A DNA stretch of 64,000 bases from Hymenobacter glacialis (GTDB taxonomy: Bacteria > Bacteroidota > Bacteroidia > Cytophagales > Hymenobacteraceae), in contig NZ_MDZC01000133.1 in the NCBI RefSeq assembly GCF_001816165.1, forward strand, positions 96,517 through 160,516. Reading direction: 5' to 3'. The translations under genes were made by a program, and so were the position numbers. A model generated the notes under the pieces. That model did not search any database, was not told the DNA's origin, and worked only from the letters and a program-made list of their open reading frames with translations. Of this stretch, positions 16,881 to 25,049 are shown piece by piece (positions within the stretch are counted from its first letter, which is position 1; each line of letters starts with the position of its first letter).

Positions 16881-17651
16881 TTACTCGCCCAGCAGGCCGC
16901 CGAGTACCCCGCCGCCCTCCTTTTGGGAATTGCCTCCGCCTGGCGCCAGGGCACGAATGAGCTTTTTTACCGGCATGGATTGAATCCAGACCCGGCCGGT
17001 GCCGCGCAGGGTGGCTAGCATGAGCCCTTCTCCGCCAAAAATCATCGATTTCAGACCCCCGGCGCGGGCAATGCTAAAATCAATGCTCGGCTCAAAAGCC
17101 ACTACGCAGCCCGTGTCTACGCGCAACAGCTCGTTGTTAAGCTTCTTTTCGATGATGGTGCCGCCGCCGTGCACGAAGGCTTTGCCATCGCCGGTGAGCT
17201 TTTGCAGGATAAAGCCCTCGCCGCCAAAAAGACCCGCGCCCAGTTTCTGGTTGAAGTGCAGGCTGATTTTGGTGCCCCGTGCCGCCGCGAGAAAACCATC
17301 TTTCTGCACAATGAGGCCGTTGGGCATGTCGCCCAGGTTCACGGGAATGATGGTGCCGGGGTAGGGTGCCGAAAAGGCCACCCGGCTTTTGCCGTAGCCC
17401 CCGCGGTGGGTGAAGTGCGTGAGAAAGAGCGACTCGCCGGTAATGAGGCGCGTACCGGCCGAAAACAGCTTGCCCATCAGGCCCTGGTCGGGCTCGGAAC
17501 CGTCGCCCATCTTGGTTTCAAACGCAATGCCCTCGTCCATGTAAACCATGGCTCCGGCCTCCGCGATTACGGTTTCGTTGGGGTCCAGCTCAATTTCAAG
17601 CACTTGAATGTCGGAACCGAGGATGCGAAAGTCAACGTCGTGAGAAAGCAT
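16881..17651 (-). CDS. TIGR00266/AIM24 family protein
   Basis: The 256-residue protein belongs to the AIM24 (TIGR00266) family. The repeated beta-rich pattern is visible: IQVLEIELDPNETVIAEAGAM near the start, TGESLFLTHFTH in the middle and FGGEGLMLATLRGTGRVWI toward the end, then a Gly/Lys-rich tail. Members fold as a beta-prism and their function is unsettled. I chose the ATG at 17651 since MLSHDVDFRILGSD begins the family alignment; codons upstream to 17744 do not fit. No signal peptide is seen. Confidence 0.9.
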   Translation of the reverse strand: MLSHDVDFRILGSDIQVLEIELDPNETVIAEAGAMVYMDEGIAFETKMGDGSEPDQGLMGKLFSAGTRLITGESLFLTHFTHRGGYGKSRVAFSAPYPGTIIPVNLGDMPNGLIVQKDGFLAAARGTKISLHFNQKLGAGLFGGEGFILQKLTGDGKAFVHGGGTIIEKKLNNELLRVDTGCVVAFEPSIDFSIARAGGLKSMIFGGEGLMLATLRGTGRVWIQSMPVKKLIRALAPGGGNSQKEGGGVLGGLLGE

Positions 17652-17794
17652 GGTACAGAAAAAATGGGAAAGGAAGTGAGAAGTGCGGGTTCGTTGTATG
17701 ACGAAGCTTACTGCATCGCCGCATACAGCAGGCTGTGCCGCCACGGCCGCCCATCGGCTGCCAAGCAGTGGTCAGAAACTGTCTGGCGCGGTGG

Positions 17795-18190
17795 CTAGTC
17801 CTTCTTGGATGAGGTGCTGCGGAGTTTGGCAGCCGCAGCATCCGGGTTGGCTGCGGCTTTTTTGCGCTTGGCCTCCTGGCTACTGCGCTTCATAAACTCT
17901 TCGTCGCTTTCCTCTGGCTCGGGCGCATGCTCGGCGTCGGCAATGGGGAAGTCTTCGTCGTCGGCATCGTCTTCGCCGGGCTTTTCACCAAACTGGCCAG
18001 CGCGGTCCACCAACTTTTTGTCGCGCACGTGCCGGCCCAGAAATTGGTTTATCTGCTCGATGCTATAGTTTGAGGTGATTTCGCCCAACGGATTAACGCC
18101 GATTTCGAAGCCCTCCAATTCCTTGTGAACGCGGGCTTTCTTGTCGGGGTCCTGAGTTTTCGACTTGGGTTTTACGGGTTTCTTGGCCAT
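17795..18190 (-). CDS. Conserved hypothetical acidic/basic protein
   Basis: A 131-residue hydrophilic protein. The N-terminus is Lys-rich (MAKKPVKPKSKTQDPDKK), the centre contains an ordered stretch FEIGVNPLGEITSNYSIEQINQFLGRHVRDKKL (positions about 28-61), the following section is very acidic (EDDADDEDFP) and the end is again basic with Ala/Lys. The central segment is the kind conserved among Bacteroidota homologues. The charge pattern suggests a nucleic-acid or ribosome-associated protein, but that is a guess. No named domain is recognised. It is downstream of gltX on the same strand. Confidence 0.7.
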   Translation of the reverse strand: MAKKPVKPKSKTQDPDKKARVHKELEGFEIGVNPLGEITSNYSIEQINQFLGRHVRDKKLVDRAGQFGEKPGEDDADDEDFPIADAEHAPEPEESDEEFMKRSSQEAKRKKAAANPDAAAAKLRSTSSKKD

Positions 18191-18319
18191 GGTGGGATAA
18201 TGGTGAGGCTACGACTAATACATCACTTTACGCAAACCACGGCCGAGAGGTGGCGTGCCGCCGCAGAACCTAACGCAGAAGGGCCGGCCATCGGCCAGCC
18301 CTTCTCACTAAATGCCGCA

Positions 18320-19879
18320 TTATCCGGTTTTCGAAGCTAGTTGCTTAGTGAGCTCGCGGCGGTTCGCAAGCGGGTAGCTACCTCGTCCGTGCCTAGAATC
18401 ACCAGGGTTTCGAACAGGTCGGGGCCGCGCGGCGCCGGTCGCGGCCACGCGCAGGGCTTGCAGCACCTGGCCTGGCTTGAGGCCCTGCGCTTCCATGGTT
18501 TGGTTGAACAAGGTTTTCAGGCCGTCGGCCGTAGCATCGGAAGCAGTGGGAATGGCCGCTGCGTAGGCGACGAGGGCTGCTGCTACTTCGGGATTCCACT
18601 TTTTGCTGATTACGGCCTGGTCGTATTCCGTGGGTGCCTGGAAGAAGTACTTGGCTTCCTGCCAAAAGTCGTTCGGGAAGCTTACCCGCTCCTTCATCAC
18701 GCCCACTATCTGTTCGGCTTTTGCCCGCGAGCAGGTGATGCCGTGCTCGGTGAGGGCCGTGAGCAGGTAAGGTGCCAACTCGGCATCGGGCTTGGCGCGT
18801 AGGTAGTGCTCGTTGAACCACTTCACCTTGTTCTGGTCGAACTTGGCCGGTGACTTGCTCACGCGCTCAATCGAAAACGCTTGAATCAGCTCGTCCATAG
18901 AGAAAATCTCCTGCTGGGTGCCGGGGTTCCAGCCCAGAAAGGCGAGGAAGTTCACCAGCGCTTCGGGCAGGTAGCCTTCTTCGCGGTAGCCCTTGCTGAT
19001 GGTTGGTTCGCCGGTTTCGGCATCGGTGCCGTGCCATTCCAAGGGGAACACAGGGAAGCCCAGGCGGTCGCCGTCGCGCTTGCTGAGCTTGCCGGTGCCG
19101 TCGGGCTTCAGTAGCAGGGGCAGGTGGGCAAACTGCGGCATGGTGCTTTCCCAGCCCAGGTAGCGGTACAGCAGCACGTGCAGCGGCGCCGAGGGCAGCC
19201 ACTCCTCACCCCGAATCACGTGGGAGATTTCCATCAGGTGGTCGTCCACGATGTTGGCCAGGTGGTACGTGGGCATGCCGTCCGACTTCATCAGCACCTT
19301 GTCGTCTACGGCGCTTGAATGCACCACCACCCAGCCGCGAATCATGTCCTGAAAGCGGATTTCCTCCTTGCGGGGCACCTTCAGGCGAATCACGTACTGT
19401 GCGCCGCTATCAAGCAGGGTCTTCACCTCGTCCTCGGGCAGGGTGAGCGAATTGCGCATCTGGGCGCGGGTAATGCTGTTGTACTGCGGGTTGGGCACTT
19501 TGGCGGCCTGCAGGCGGGCGCGCATAGCGTCCAGCTCCTCTGGCGTATCGAAGGCATAGTAGGCGTGGCCGCCGGCAATGAGCTGGTCGGCGTACTGCTT
19601 GTACATGGGCTTGCGCTCGCTCTGCTTGTAGGGGCCGTGGGGGCCGCCCACGCCCTGGCCTTCGTCGATGACGATGCCGCACCAGGCCAATGCCTCCAGA
19701 ATGTATTCCTCCGCGCCGGGTACAAAGCGGTTTTGGTCGGTGTCCTCGATGCGCAACAGCATCTTGCCGCCGAGCTTGCGGGCCAGCAAATAGTTGTACA
19801 GCGCAGTGCGCACGCCGCCAATGTGCAGCGGCCCGGTGGGCGAGGGCGCAAAACGCACCCGAACTTCTCTATCAGTCAT
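18320..19879 (-). CDS. gltX: Glutamate--tRNA ligase, with an apparent frameshift near the 3' end
   Basis: Class I synthetase GltX, which charges tRNA-Glu. The HIGH-type signature is FAPSPTGPLHIGG at residues 10-22 and the KMSKS-type motif is KLSKRDG. The start is the ATG at 19879. The sequence fits the family until TGAA near 18430; then the frame gives RPRPVRNPGDSRHGRG and runs to a stop at 18320. Adding one base in the GCCGCGCGG tract (about 18425-18434) restores GPDLFETLVILGTDEVATRL, the family's normal ending, with a TAG at 18337-18339. As read, about 35 C-terminal residues in the anticodon-binding domain are replaced. Since gltX is essential in most bacteria, a sequencing error is the simplest explanation. 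Confidence 0.92.
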   Translation of the reverse strand: MTDREVRVRFAPSPTGPLHIGGVRTALYNYLLARKLGGKMLLRIEDTDQNRFVPGAEEYILEALAWCGIVIDEGQGVGGPHGPYKQSERKPMYKQYADQLIAGGHAYYAFDTPEELDAMRARLQAAKVPNPQYNSITRAQMRNSLTLPEDEVKTLLDSGAQYVIRLKVPRKEEIRFQDMIRGWVVVHSSAVDDKVLMKSDGMPTYHLANIVDDHLMEISHVIRGEEWLPSAPLHVLLYRYLGWESTMPQFAHLPLLLKPDGTGKLSKRDGDRLGFPVFPLEWHGTDAETGEPTISKGYREEGYLPEALVNFLAFLGWNPGTQQEIFSMDELIQAFSIERVSKSPAKFDQNKVKWFNEHYLRAKPDAELAPYLLTALTEHGITCSRAKAEQIVGVMKERVSFPNDFWQEAKYFFQAPTEYDQAVISKKWNPEVAAALVAYAAAIPTASDATADGLKTLFNQTMEAQGLKPGQVLQALRVAATGAARPRPVRNPGDSRHGRGSYPLANRRELTKQLASKTG

Positions 19880-19918
19880 AAAGCAAAAAAAGCGCACTCC
19901 GTCGGCCGGAACGCGTCG

Positions 19919-19926
19919 CAAAGGTA
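19919..19926 (-). promoter_or_regulatory. -7 promoter box TACCTTTG for gltX
   Basis: On the minus strand the sequence is TACCTTTG, an exact TAnnTTTG box, 40 bases upstream of the gltX ATG. No clear -33 TTG is found at 19-22 bases upstream. Confidence 0.65.
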
Positions 19927-20262
19927 ACGCCGCCACTCACTAGCGCGAAGCGTTATCTCCAGACTGCTACACGGGAGCGGGAGGCGCCGGAGTAAAGACC
20001 GCTCACCCCACTGGTGGTAATCAGGTGGGGCTTTTGGGGTGGGTGAAGTGCAAAGCCCCGCAGCACTACTGCACAGTCCCGGAAACAGGGAAGCGCTGTG
20101 TTGCTCGGAATGGGGACTTGTATAGACCTCTGCAGGAATTCGAACAAGCTGGTCATCCTGAGCTTGCGAAACACCTTATCGCGCTTGAATTACAAGCGTT
20201 TGATAAAATCTCATTTGTGATAAGGTCTTTCGCAAGCTCAGGATGGCAGACTGCCTTACTTT
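19927..20262. other. Gene-free stretch upstream of gltX holding a hairpin repeat
   Basis: Together with the gltX leader this gap spans about 380 bases between gltX and the 3' end of ridA. Its only clear structure is the repeat at 20154-20245, plus a short G/C-rich ACCCCACTGGTGG and GGTGGGGC pair near 20005-20033. No credible ORF was seen. Confidence 0.6.
20154..20245. repeat. Interspersed hairpin repeat, copy 2
   Basis: Arms of 27 bases (20154-20180 and 20219-20245) starting CATCCTGAGCTTGCGAAA match with one mismatch. Arm sequence relates it to the GTCATGCTGAGC family at 14830, 43363, 55618 and 59449. It lies downstream of ridA and can act as its terminator. Confidence 0.85.
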
Positions 20263-20646
20263 CTACGCGCCCACGGCGATGCAGGAAATCTCAACTTCCA
20301 CATCACGGGGTAAGCGGCTCACCTCCACGGTTTCACGGGCGGGTGCCGTGGCGTCTTCAAAGTAGGAGCCGTACACTTGGTTGATGGTCGCGAAGTTGCT
20401 GAGGTCTTTTACAAAAATGCTGCACTTCACCACATCGGTCAGGGCCAGGCCGGCTGCAGCCAGCACCGCAGTGAGGTTCTTGAGTACCTGATGGGTTTGG
20501 GCGGCTACGTCGCCGGCTACCAGCTGGCCCGCCGCATCCAGCGGTATCTGGCCCGAAACGTACACGGTGTTGCCAGCCTTCACGGCTTGGGAGTAGGGCC
20601 CAATGGGGGCGGGAGCTTGGTCGGTGAGGATAATCTGGTGGGCCAT
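20263..20646 (-). CDS. ridA: RidA family enamine/imine deaminase
   Basis: The 127-residue protein is a complete RidA (YjgF/YER057c/UK114). The APAPIGPYSQAVKAG opening, YVSGQIPLD and the C-terminal RETVEVSRLPRDVEVEI are family hallmarks; the Arg in PARETVEV is the active-site arginine that binds the substrate carboxylate. RidA hydrolyses reactive 2-aminoacrylate and related imines formed by pyridoxal-phosphate enzymes. It acts as a cytosolic trimer. The gene is divergent from the dehydrogenase-like gene at 20695. Confidence 0.93.
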   Translation of the reverse strand: MAHQIILTDQAPAPIGPYSQAVKAGNTVYVSGQIPLDAAGQLVAGDVAAQTHQVLKNLTAVLAAAGLALTDVVKCSIFVKDLSNFATINQVYGSYFEDATAPARETVEVSRLPRDVEVEISCIAVGA

Positions 20647-20664
20647 GAGTGCGAATGGTTAAGG

Positions 20665-20672
20665 TATCTTTG
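20665..20672 (+). promoter_or_regulatory. -7 promoter box TATCTTTG
   Basis: An exact TAnnTTTG box 22 bases before the ATG of the 3-hydroxyacyl-CoA dehydrogenase-like gene, in the 48-base gap shared with divergent ridA. Confidence 0.6.
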
Positions 20673-20694
20673 GCCCAAAGTAACTACCGAAACC

Positions 20695-21396
20695 ATGCAC
20701 ATTCTGGTTATTGACGGCCACCACGTAGAAGCGGAGTTCCGCGCGAAGTTCGGCCCGGCGCACGATTACAGTTTCTTCAACACGAACTATTCAGACCGTG
20801 CTGAACAGGACCGTATGGTGGAGAACATGCTAGCTGCAGCCGATACAGTTGACGTGGTTTTTAGTGGTGAAGGCGGACAGTCATATTTGCTTTTCGCTCA
20901 TTTAACTATCCCGGTTTTTGTAGAAGCTTCTGATGAATCTCTGATTGAAAGTCTGGAATATGAGGGCGTTGCCCTTGATGCGCTGCTATTTGGATATTGC
21001 GGCCTGCCCACTCTGGTAAACCGTCCACTTCTGGAAGTGAGTGTTTGGAACGAAAATAACCGCCAAAAGCTGGCCGAAACCTGCGCCGCCCTCGGCACCG
21101 ACTACCGTGTGGTAGCCGACCGCGTGGGCTTGGTCACGCCCCGCGTCGTCTGCCAAATCATCAACGAGGCGTGCTTCACGTTGCAGGAAGGCACAGCCAG
21201 CATGCAAGACATTGACCTCGGCATGCGGCTCGGGACCAACTACCCACGCGGGCCCTTTGCTTGGGCCAATGCCATTGGTGTGGAGCGGGTGTATGCCGTG
21301 CTGGAAGCTATGTGGCACGATACCCACGACGAGCGCTACAAAGTGTGCCCCCTGCTGAAGCGACAGGCACTGAGTGGCGAACCGTTCAACATATAG
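20695..21396 (+). CDS. 3-hydroxyacyl-CoA dehydrogenase C-terminal-domain protein with degenerate N-terminus
   Basis: The 233-residue product ends in a 3HCDH C-terminal domain: RVGLVTPRVVCQIINEAC, then GTASMQDIDLGMRLGTNYPRGPF and WANAIGVERVYAVLEAM (about residues 140-205). In full-length enzymes this domain forms the dimer and binds acyl-CoA. The N-terminal half (MHILVIDGHHVEAEF) has a Rossmann-like strand pattern but lacks the GxGxxG NAD motif, and the total is about 50 residues shorter than typical 280-residue enzymes. A dehydrogenase role is thus doubtful; a CoA-ligand-binding or regulatory role is possible. Confidence 0.75.
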   Translation: MHILVIDGHHVEAEFRAKFGPAHDYSFFNTNYSDRAEQDRMVENMLAAADTVDVVFSGEGGQSYLLFAHLTIPVFVEASDESLIESLEYEGVALDALLFGYCGLPTLVNRPLLEVSVWNENNRQKLAETCAALGTDYRVVADRVGLVTPRVVCQIINEACFTLQEGTASMQDIDLGMRLGTNYPRGPFAWANAIGVERVYAVLEAMWHDTHDERYKVCPLLKRQALSGEPFNI

Positions 21397-21551
21397 TCAG
21401 CCATTTTTTAGGGAGAGCCGAAATTAGTTTCAAATGAGGAAGCACCGCCCATGTTATGGCGCGGACGGTTTGGCGACTACTTTTTTCGCGCCAAAGTAGT
21501 TAGGCTAAGCCGTTGGCCGTATCCTGTTGTTTTCTTTTTAGTTGCAAAAGA

Positions 21552-21587
21552 AAAGGCAGGACCCACGTTACCGTTTGTCCTGCCTTT
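21552..21587. terminator. Rho-independent terminator between convergent genes
   Basis: An 11-base stem AAAGGCAGGAC (21552-21562) pairs with GTCCTGCCTTT (21577-21587), with A-rich DNA on the left side. It lies between the dehydrogenase-like gene and glmS and most clearly serves glmS on the minus strand. Confidence 0.8.
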
Positions 21588-21619
21588 CACAGTTTTACAA
21601 AGTTGTTAGGTTCTCTGCC

Positions 21620-23455
21620 CTACTCCACCGTCACCGACTTGGCCAAGTTGCGGGGCTGGTCCACGTTGCAGCCCCGAAGCACCGCAATGTGGTAAGAGAG
21701 CAACTGCAGCGGCACCACCGACACCAGCGGCATCAGCACTTCGCTGGTGTGAGGTACTTCAATCACAAATTCGGCCATGGCTGGAATGACGGTATCGCCC
21801 TCGCTCACCACGGCAATGATGCGGCCTTTGCGCGCCTTCACTTCCTGGATGTTGCTCACCACTTTCTCATAGGAGCTGTCGCGCGTGGCAATTACCACCA
21901 CGGGCATGTGTTCGTCAATCAGGGCGATGGGGCCGTGCTTCATCTCTGCGGCGGGGTAGCCTTCTGCGTGGATGTAGCTGATTTCCTTGAGCTTGAGCGC
22001 GCCTTCCAATGCAACGGGGAAGTTGTAGCCGCGGCCCAGGTACAGGAAATTGGTGGCATCCTTAAAAATCTCGGCAATGGCCTGAATCTCTGTGTCAAGC
22101 AGCAGTGCCTTCTCTACTTTAGACGGAATGGTATCCAACTCCACCATCAGCTCCCGCAGCTTGGTGTCGGTGATAGTGCCGCGCTTCTGGCCCATAATCA
22201 TGGCCAGCAGCGTGAGCACCGTCACCTGAGCGGTGAATGCCTTGGTAGAAGCTACGCCAATTTCCGGCCCGGCGTGAGTGTAAGCACCCGCATCGGTAGC
22301 GCGCGCAATGCTGCTGCCCACTACGTTGCAGACTCCGAAAATGGTTGCGCCTTTGCTCTTAGCCAGTTCAATGGCGGCCAGCGTGTCGGCCGTTTCACCG
22401 CTTTGCGAAATGGCAATTACGATGTCGCGCTCCGTAATAACCGGGTTGCGGTAGCGGAATTCCGACGCGTATTCAACCTCCACCGGAATGCGGGCCAAAT
22501 CCTCAATCAGGTACTCGGCCACCAGGCCAGCGTGCCACGACGTGCCGCAGGCGACAATGATGATGCGCTGAGCATTCACAAACTTTTGCTCGTACGCCCG
22601 AATGCCGCCCATGTTGAGGTGGCCTGCCTCCAATTCCAGGCGCCCGCGCATGGAATCGAGGATGGAGCGGGGTTGCTCAAAAATCTCCTTCAGCATGAAG
22701 TGCTCGTAGCCGCCTTTCTCAATGCTCTCGAGCTCCATTTCCAGCCTCTGGATATAGGGGGTCTGGCTTACGTCCTCTTTGCTGCGAATCTCCAGTTGCC
22801 CATCGCGGATAACCACAATTTCGTAGTCGTTCACGTACACAACTTCGTTGGTGTACTCAATGATAGGAGTCGCATCCGAAGCAATAAAGAATTCGCCCTC
22901 GCCAATGCCAATTACCATCGGCGAGCCTTTGCGGGCTGCGATGAGCTGGTTGGGGGCATCCTTGCTGAGCACCACAATGGCGTACGCGCCCACTACTTCG
23001 TGCAGGGCCAGGCGCACGGCCTCTTCCAGAGAACAGGCGTTCTGCTTTTGGATTTCCTCAATCAGGTTCACGAAAACTTCCGTGTCCGTATCGGAATGGA
23101 ACGTGTGGCCCTGCTGCTGCAAATGCGTCTTTAGCGCCGCGTAGTTCTCAATAATGCCATTGTGGATAATGGCAATCCGCTGAGAAGTAGAGTAGTGGGG
23201 GTGAGCGTTTTCATCATTAGGCTCGCCGTGGGTAGCCCACCGGGTATGACCCATGCCCACATTGGCGTGCGTGTCCTTGTCCGCGATGTAAGCTTCCAAG
23301 TCGCTAACCTTGCCTTTCTTTTTGAAGACATTGAGGTCACCATTGAGCAAGGCTACGCCCGCAGAATCGTAACCGCGGTATTCGAGCCGACGCAGGCCTT
23401 TGAGAATAATAGGGCAGGCCTCACGATGGCCCAAATAAGCGACAATGCCGCACAT
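21620..23455 (-). CDS. glmS: Glutamine--fructose-6-phosphate aminotransferase (isomerising)
   Basis: The 611-residue protein makes glucosamine-6-phosphate, the first committed step to UDP-GlcNAc for peptidoglycan and lipid A. The N-terminal glutaminase begins MCGIVAYLGHREA with the nucleophile Cys2, and contains GMGHTRWATHGEP. Two SIS sugar-isomerase domains follow, with ACGTSWHAG, SQSGETADT and the second site EIGVASTKAF; the end NLAKSVTVE is the standard sugar-phosphate-binding tail. No glmS ribozyme is visible in the short 70-base gap upstream, as expected outside Firmicutes. It probably follows DUF4270 in one unit. Confidence 0.96.
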   Translation of the reverse strand: MCGIVAYLGHREACPIILKGLRRLEYRGYDSAGVALLNGDLNVFKKKGKVSDLEAYIADKDTHANVGMGHTRWATHGEPNDENAHPHYSTSQRIAIIHNGIIENYAALKTHLQQQGHTFHSDTDTEVFVNLIEEIQKQNACSLEEAVRLALHEVVGAYAIVVLSKDAPNQLIAARKGSPMVIGIGEGEFFIASDATPIIEYTNEVVYVNDYEIVVIRDGQLEIRSKEDVSQTPYIQRLEMELESIEKGGYEHFMLKEIFEQPRSILDSMRGRLELEAGHLNMGGIRAYEQKFVNAQRIIIVACGTSWHAGLVAEYLIEDLARIPVEVEYASEFRYRNPVITERDIVIAISQSGETADTLAAIELAKSKGATIFGVCNVVGSSIARATDAGAYTHAGPEIGVASTKAFTAQVTVLTLLAMIMGQKRGTITDTKLRELMVELDTIPSKVEKALLLDTEIQAIAEIFKDATNFLYLGRGYNFPVALEGALKLKEISYIHAEGYPAAEMKHGPIALIDEHMPVVVIATRDSSYEKVVSNIQEVKARKGRIIAVVSEGDTVIPAMAEFVIEVPHTSEVLMPLVSVVPLQLLSYHIAVLRGCNVDQPRNLAKSVTVE

Positions 23456-23525
23456 GGCAGAAGAATTAATTAATAAATAGAATTGAAAAGCAACAGCTCA
23501 CTAGCGACGTACTTACCAGCCTTGA

Positions 23526-25049
23526 CTAGCGCTTGGTGTAATACACGCGAAGACTGATGTTGTTAGCATCAATTACAGCTCGATTCAGCGACAACGTAAG
23601 GGCCGAATTAATGTTCGGCACCAGCACAAGTGCCGCCGGATTACCATCAAGCTTATTGGCAATGTAAGCCTGTAGATAGCTGGTGATAAGCAAATTGTAG
23701 TAGGGTTGCGTTGCACTGGAATTCACCAGCGTGCCAACAGACGGAACTCCAGTAGCTAACTGGTTTGACCCGTCGGCTTGTACCACGCGGTCGGTTGGAA
23801 TGAAATTGACAATGCGCTGCAGGGGCCTGTTGTTGGCATCTACCTCGAGGGCATAGATGGCGGCAGGATTCGTAAGTAGCGCGTTGCTAAAGGGCTTTAC
23901 GGGCACTCGTAGCTCCGCGCGGTTGATGATGACGCCGGGCGTGGCCAGCAGTTTATCAAGGCTTTTAAACGTCACGCGTGTGCCCAGGCCAACACCATCC
24001 TGCAGGTAACTGGTACCACTCAGAACCCCGGAATTGCCGGATACAGCCTGCGTTACATCGGCCAGCGCATTGAGCGGGGTACCACTCAAGTCGTTGATTA
24101 TTTGTGTGTAGTAGCGTGGGTCACTGGCTGGGGCGCTGGTTGGGGCACCGTTAATGCCGCTGTAAACCGAACCAAAAAACACGGAGAATGAGCGCCATTT
24201 CCGGCGTACCGTGGAGGGCGGCGCCGGAACAGCGCCATCGTGGAAAAATAAGGCTAAGCGGTGGTTATACGCCCGGCCAAAACTCACAATGCCACTGGAA
24301 TAGCCTGCACTTGGCGTGATGGCCAAGCCTTTCAGCAGGCCATCGAGCTGGGCCTGCGTAAAGGTGGTGCCCCGCAACGCCGGGAAAAACGTGGTGCTGA
24401 AGAATGACGAAGCCACGGCTGGTGCCGGAGCAAACGGTGCGGCGACGGCCGAAGTACGCTGCAATACCAAACGGACCGTCTGGTCTGGAACAGTGGCGGT
24501 GGTAGCCGGCGTGGTTCCGGTAGCCGCCGTAGTCACCTGTACGGTGCGGTTGAGGCGACCCGTGATGTTTTGGCCCAGCGCCGGGCTCACCGTGGGCGTA
24601 TTCGAACCGCTGTTGTAGGATTGCCGCTCGTCAAGAGGAGCCTGCAGGTTGAAAACGTCGAACTGCGCCGGCGTGGTCAAACTGCCGTCCACCTTGTCGA
24701 ACCCCATCACCAAAACCACCGAGTCCAACACCGGCGTCGTCAATGACGACGGCAGCGAATCTTTGGAACTAACGGTAATGGTGTTGAGGTAAGCCCTTGC
24801 TTCGGTTGTGCCAGCAATGTTGTCGCTCAGCCGGCCCACCAGGAACTGATTGGCTTTGAGGGTTTGCACCGGAGCGATGCGCACGGTGGCCACGTCAAGC
24901 AACGGGGTTTTGTATTCGATATACTCGGTACTGGTGGATGCCGTGCCGGGCAGGTCCACATTCAGGTCGGTGCCTTCGTCGCAGCCGGTCAGCGCCAGTG
25001 CGGTGAGAACTACCAGGGGAGCATAGCGGCTAGTTAGCAGCCAGTTCAT
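23526..25049 (-). CDS. DUF4270 family lipoprotein
   Basis: The 507-residue protein carries a lipoprotein signal (VVLTALALTGCDEGTDLN, Cys23 as the lipidated residue). The remainder is beta-rich with Ser/Thr-rich loops and conserved stretches TEYIEYKTPLLDVATVRIAP and NRAELRVPVKPF; this matches DUF4270, a Bacteroidota outer-membrane-associated family of unknown function. The start overlaps the 3' end of the starch-synthase-like gene by 20 bases, showing tight coupling. The same arrangement (panC divergent, starch-synthase-like, DUF4270, glmS) is common in Cytophagales as I recall it. Confidence 0.88.
   Translation of the reverse strand: MNWLLTSRYAPLVVLTALALTGCDEGTDLNVDLPGTASTSTEYIEYKTPLLDVATVRIAPVQTLKANQFLVGRLSDNIAGTTEARAYLNTITVSSKDSLPSSLTTPVLDSVVLVMGFDKVDGSLTTPAQFDVFNLQAPLDERQSYNSGSNTPTVSPALGQNITGRLNRTVQVTTAATGTTPATTATVPDQTVRLVLQRTSAVAAPFAPAPAVASSFFSTTFFPALRGTTFTQAQLDGLLKGLAITPSAGYSSGIVSFGRAYNHRLALFFHDGAVPAPPSTVRRKWRSFSVFFGSVYSGINGAPTSAPASDPRYYTQIINDLSGTPLNALADVTQAVSGNSGVLSGTSYLQDGVGLGTRVTFKSLDKLLATPGVIINRAELRVPVKPFSNALLTNPAAIYALEVDANNRPLQRIVNFIPTDRVVQADGSNQLATGVPSVGTLVNSSATQPYYNLLITSYLQAYIANKLDGNPAALVLVPNINSALTLSLNRAVIDANNISLRVYYTKR

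Noticed and set aside
21542..23134. A 530-codon plus-strand frame across glmS
   Set aside because: Antisense to an intact glmS; the product is His/Asn-rich without family similarity.
23456..23525. A glmS ribozyme upstream of glmS
   Set aside because: The gap is only 70 bases and holds no trace of the ribozyme core.
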